Below are positions 5,564-6,112 of a stretch of 6,112 bases of DNA, piece after piece (the stretch's first letter is position 1; each line of letters begins with the position of its first letter). Source of the stretch: JADFXI01 sp050011415. GTDB lineage: Bacteria; Nitrospirota; Thermodesulfovibrionia; Thermodesulfovibrionales; Dissulfurispiraceae. Made by a program: the position numbers and the translations under genes. Under the pieces are notes generated by a model that was given only the letters and a program-made list of their open reading frames with translations, had not been told where the DNA came from and made no database searches. Location of the stretch: assembly GCA_050011415.1 (NCBI GenBank), contig JBEKJD010000191.1, positions 1-6,112 of the forward strand, written 5' to 3'.

Positions 5564-6112
5564 CTTCAAACTCCTTCTCAATCTCTTCTGAGACTTTGTT
5601 GGGGCCCTTGGTTATATAGTGGAAAAAGGCGCCGAAGGCAACCGTGGCAAGGGCAAAAGAGGCAAGCGGCTTAGCGGCTCCCTTCCAAAGGCCGACCATC
5701 GCCCCGATAGAAGGGTCATTGGGGAGACCGCAATAAATACTGGGTTTATCAGCGTGCTGAAGCACATACATCACATGCGTGCCGCCAACCCCTTGAGGGT
5801 TATATATCCCTGCTTTGACAAACCCCCTTCTATTCAGGTCGGCGACCCGTCCCTCTGCGTGGTGGATCATATCATCCTTTGTGCCGAACATGATCGCACC
5901 GGTGGGACAGGTCTTGACGCAGGCCGGCTCAAGGCCCACTGCCACCCGATCGGAGCAGAGGGTGCACTTGTAGACCTTGCTGTCCTGCTTCGACAGGCGG
6001 GGGATGTTGAAAGGGCAGCCGGTGATGCAGTAGCCGCAGCCGATGCAGTTTTCCTCGTGGAAATCCACGATGCCGTTGCTGTATTGCACTATGGCACCCG
6101 GTGCCGGGCACG
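5553..6112 (-). CDS. fdnH: Formate dehydrogenase beta subunit, iron-sulfur protein (FdnH/FdoH type), N-terminus beyond window
   Basis: This periplasm-facing subunit carries four [4Fe-4S] clusters that relay electrons from the catalytic subunit to cytochrome b. The visible 185 C-terminal residues (family length about 290) align closely with E. coli FdnH. The frame is open to the edge with CPAPGAIVQY, so the GTG at 6089 is an internal valine codon, not a start. Cluster motifs seen are CIGCGYCITGCP (CxxCxxCxxxC) and CTLCSDR...ACVKTC (CxxCx11CxxxC), then CPTGAI and GVGGTHVMYVLQHAD. A C-terminal transmembrane helix (LASFALATVAFGAFFHYI) followed by GPNK and an acidic tail matches the single-helix anchor of FdnH. 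It overlaps the cytochrome b gene by 11 bp. The alpha subunit, FdnG type with molybdenum or tungsten cofactor, should lie upstream, beyond 6112. Confidence 0.96.
   Translation of the reverse strand, partial: CPAPGAIVQYSNGIVDFHEENCIGCGYCITGCPFNIPRLSKQDSKVYKCTLCSDRVAVGLEPACVKTCPTGAIMFGTKDDMIHHAEGRVADLNRRGFVKAGIYNPQGVGGTHVMYVLQHADKPSIYCGLPNDPSIGAMVGLWKGAAKPLASFALATVAFGAFFHYITKGPNKVSEEIEKEFEDEK
5571..5576 (-). promoter_or_regulatory. Ribosome binding site deciding the cytochrome b start
   Basis: AAGGAG on the minus strand sits seven bases before ATG 5563, within the last codons of the beta-subunit gene. It supports that ATG over the TTG at 5581. Confidence 0.75.

Noticed and set aside
1..6112. 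CRISPR arrays, tRNA genes, rRNA and insertion sequences
   Set aside because: Reading both strands showed no regularly spaced repeats, cloverleaf-like segments, transposase motifs or terminal inverted repeats.

Overview
The window looks like a chromosomal segment of an anaerobic or facultatively respiring proteobacterium. A Desulfobacterota-type organism is my best guess, but this is inferred only from a respiratory formate dehydrogenase operon next to ubiX; there is no rRNA or taxon-specific marker. All but one of the genes lie on the minus strand, and two housekeeping blocks flank an accessory defence-like block.

Right block (about 4014-6112, minus strand, GC-rich): the 3' end of the iron-sulfur beta subunit of a membrane-bound formate dehydrogenase (FdnH/FdoH type, cut by the window edge), the cytochrome b gamma subunit (FdnI/FdoI type) and the maturation protein FdhE. 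The three reading frames overlap (11 bp, then an ATGA overlap), so they form one translationally coupled operon. The catalytic selenocysteine or cysteine alpha subunit is expected just beyond position 6112. Convergent to this operon, on the plus strand, is ubiX (3391-3972), the prenyl-FMN synthase that supplies the cofactor of UbiD-type decarboxylases. Its apparent -10 box lies six bases before the ATG, hinting at a leaderless message.

Left block (1-3195, minus strand): a tight three-gene cluster starting from an intergenic promoter at about 3264-3292. In transcription order it holds (a) a protein with two transmembrane helices and a ThsA-type Macro domain, the architecture of the type II Thoeris effector; (b) a small all-helical protein that is a clear bacterial member of the opioid growth factor receptor (OGFr) domain family; (c) a large restriction-modification polypeptide with an N-terminal XamI-like endonuclease region and a C-terminal N6-adenine methyltransferase, continuing past position 1. 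Spacers are 11 and 15 bp. The first two genes are conspicuously AT-rich: one 60-base line inside the OGFr gene has 14 G+C, against 38 in a line of fdhE.

The main point of interest is that the Thoeris-like membrane Macro effector has no TIR-domain partner in the window. An OGFr-domain gene and a fused R-M gene sit directly downstream of it. Either the TIR gene lies beyond position 1 or elsewhere, or Macro plus OGFr form a variant system with an unknown activator. A second oddity is an A9 tract placed at the nuclease/methyltransferase boundary of the R-M gene, where a one-base slip would leave nuclease alone.
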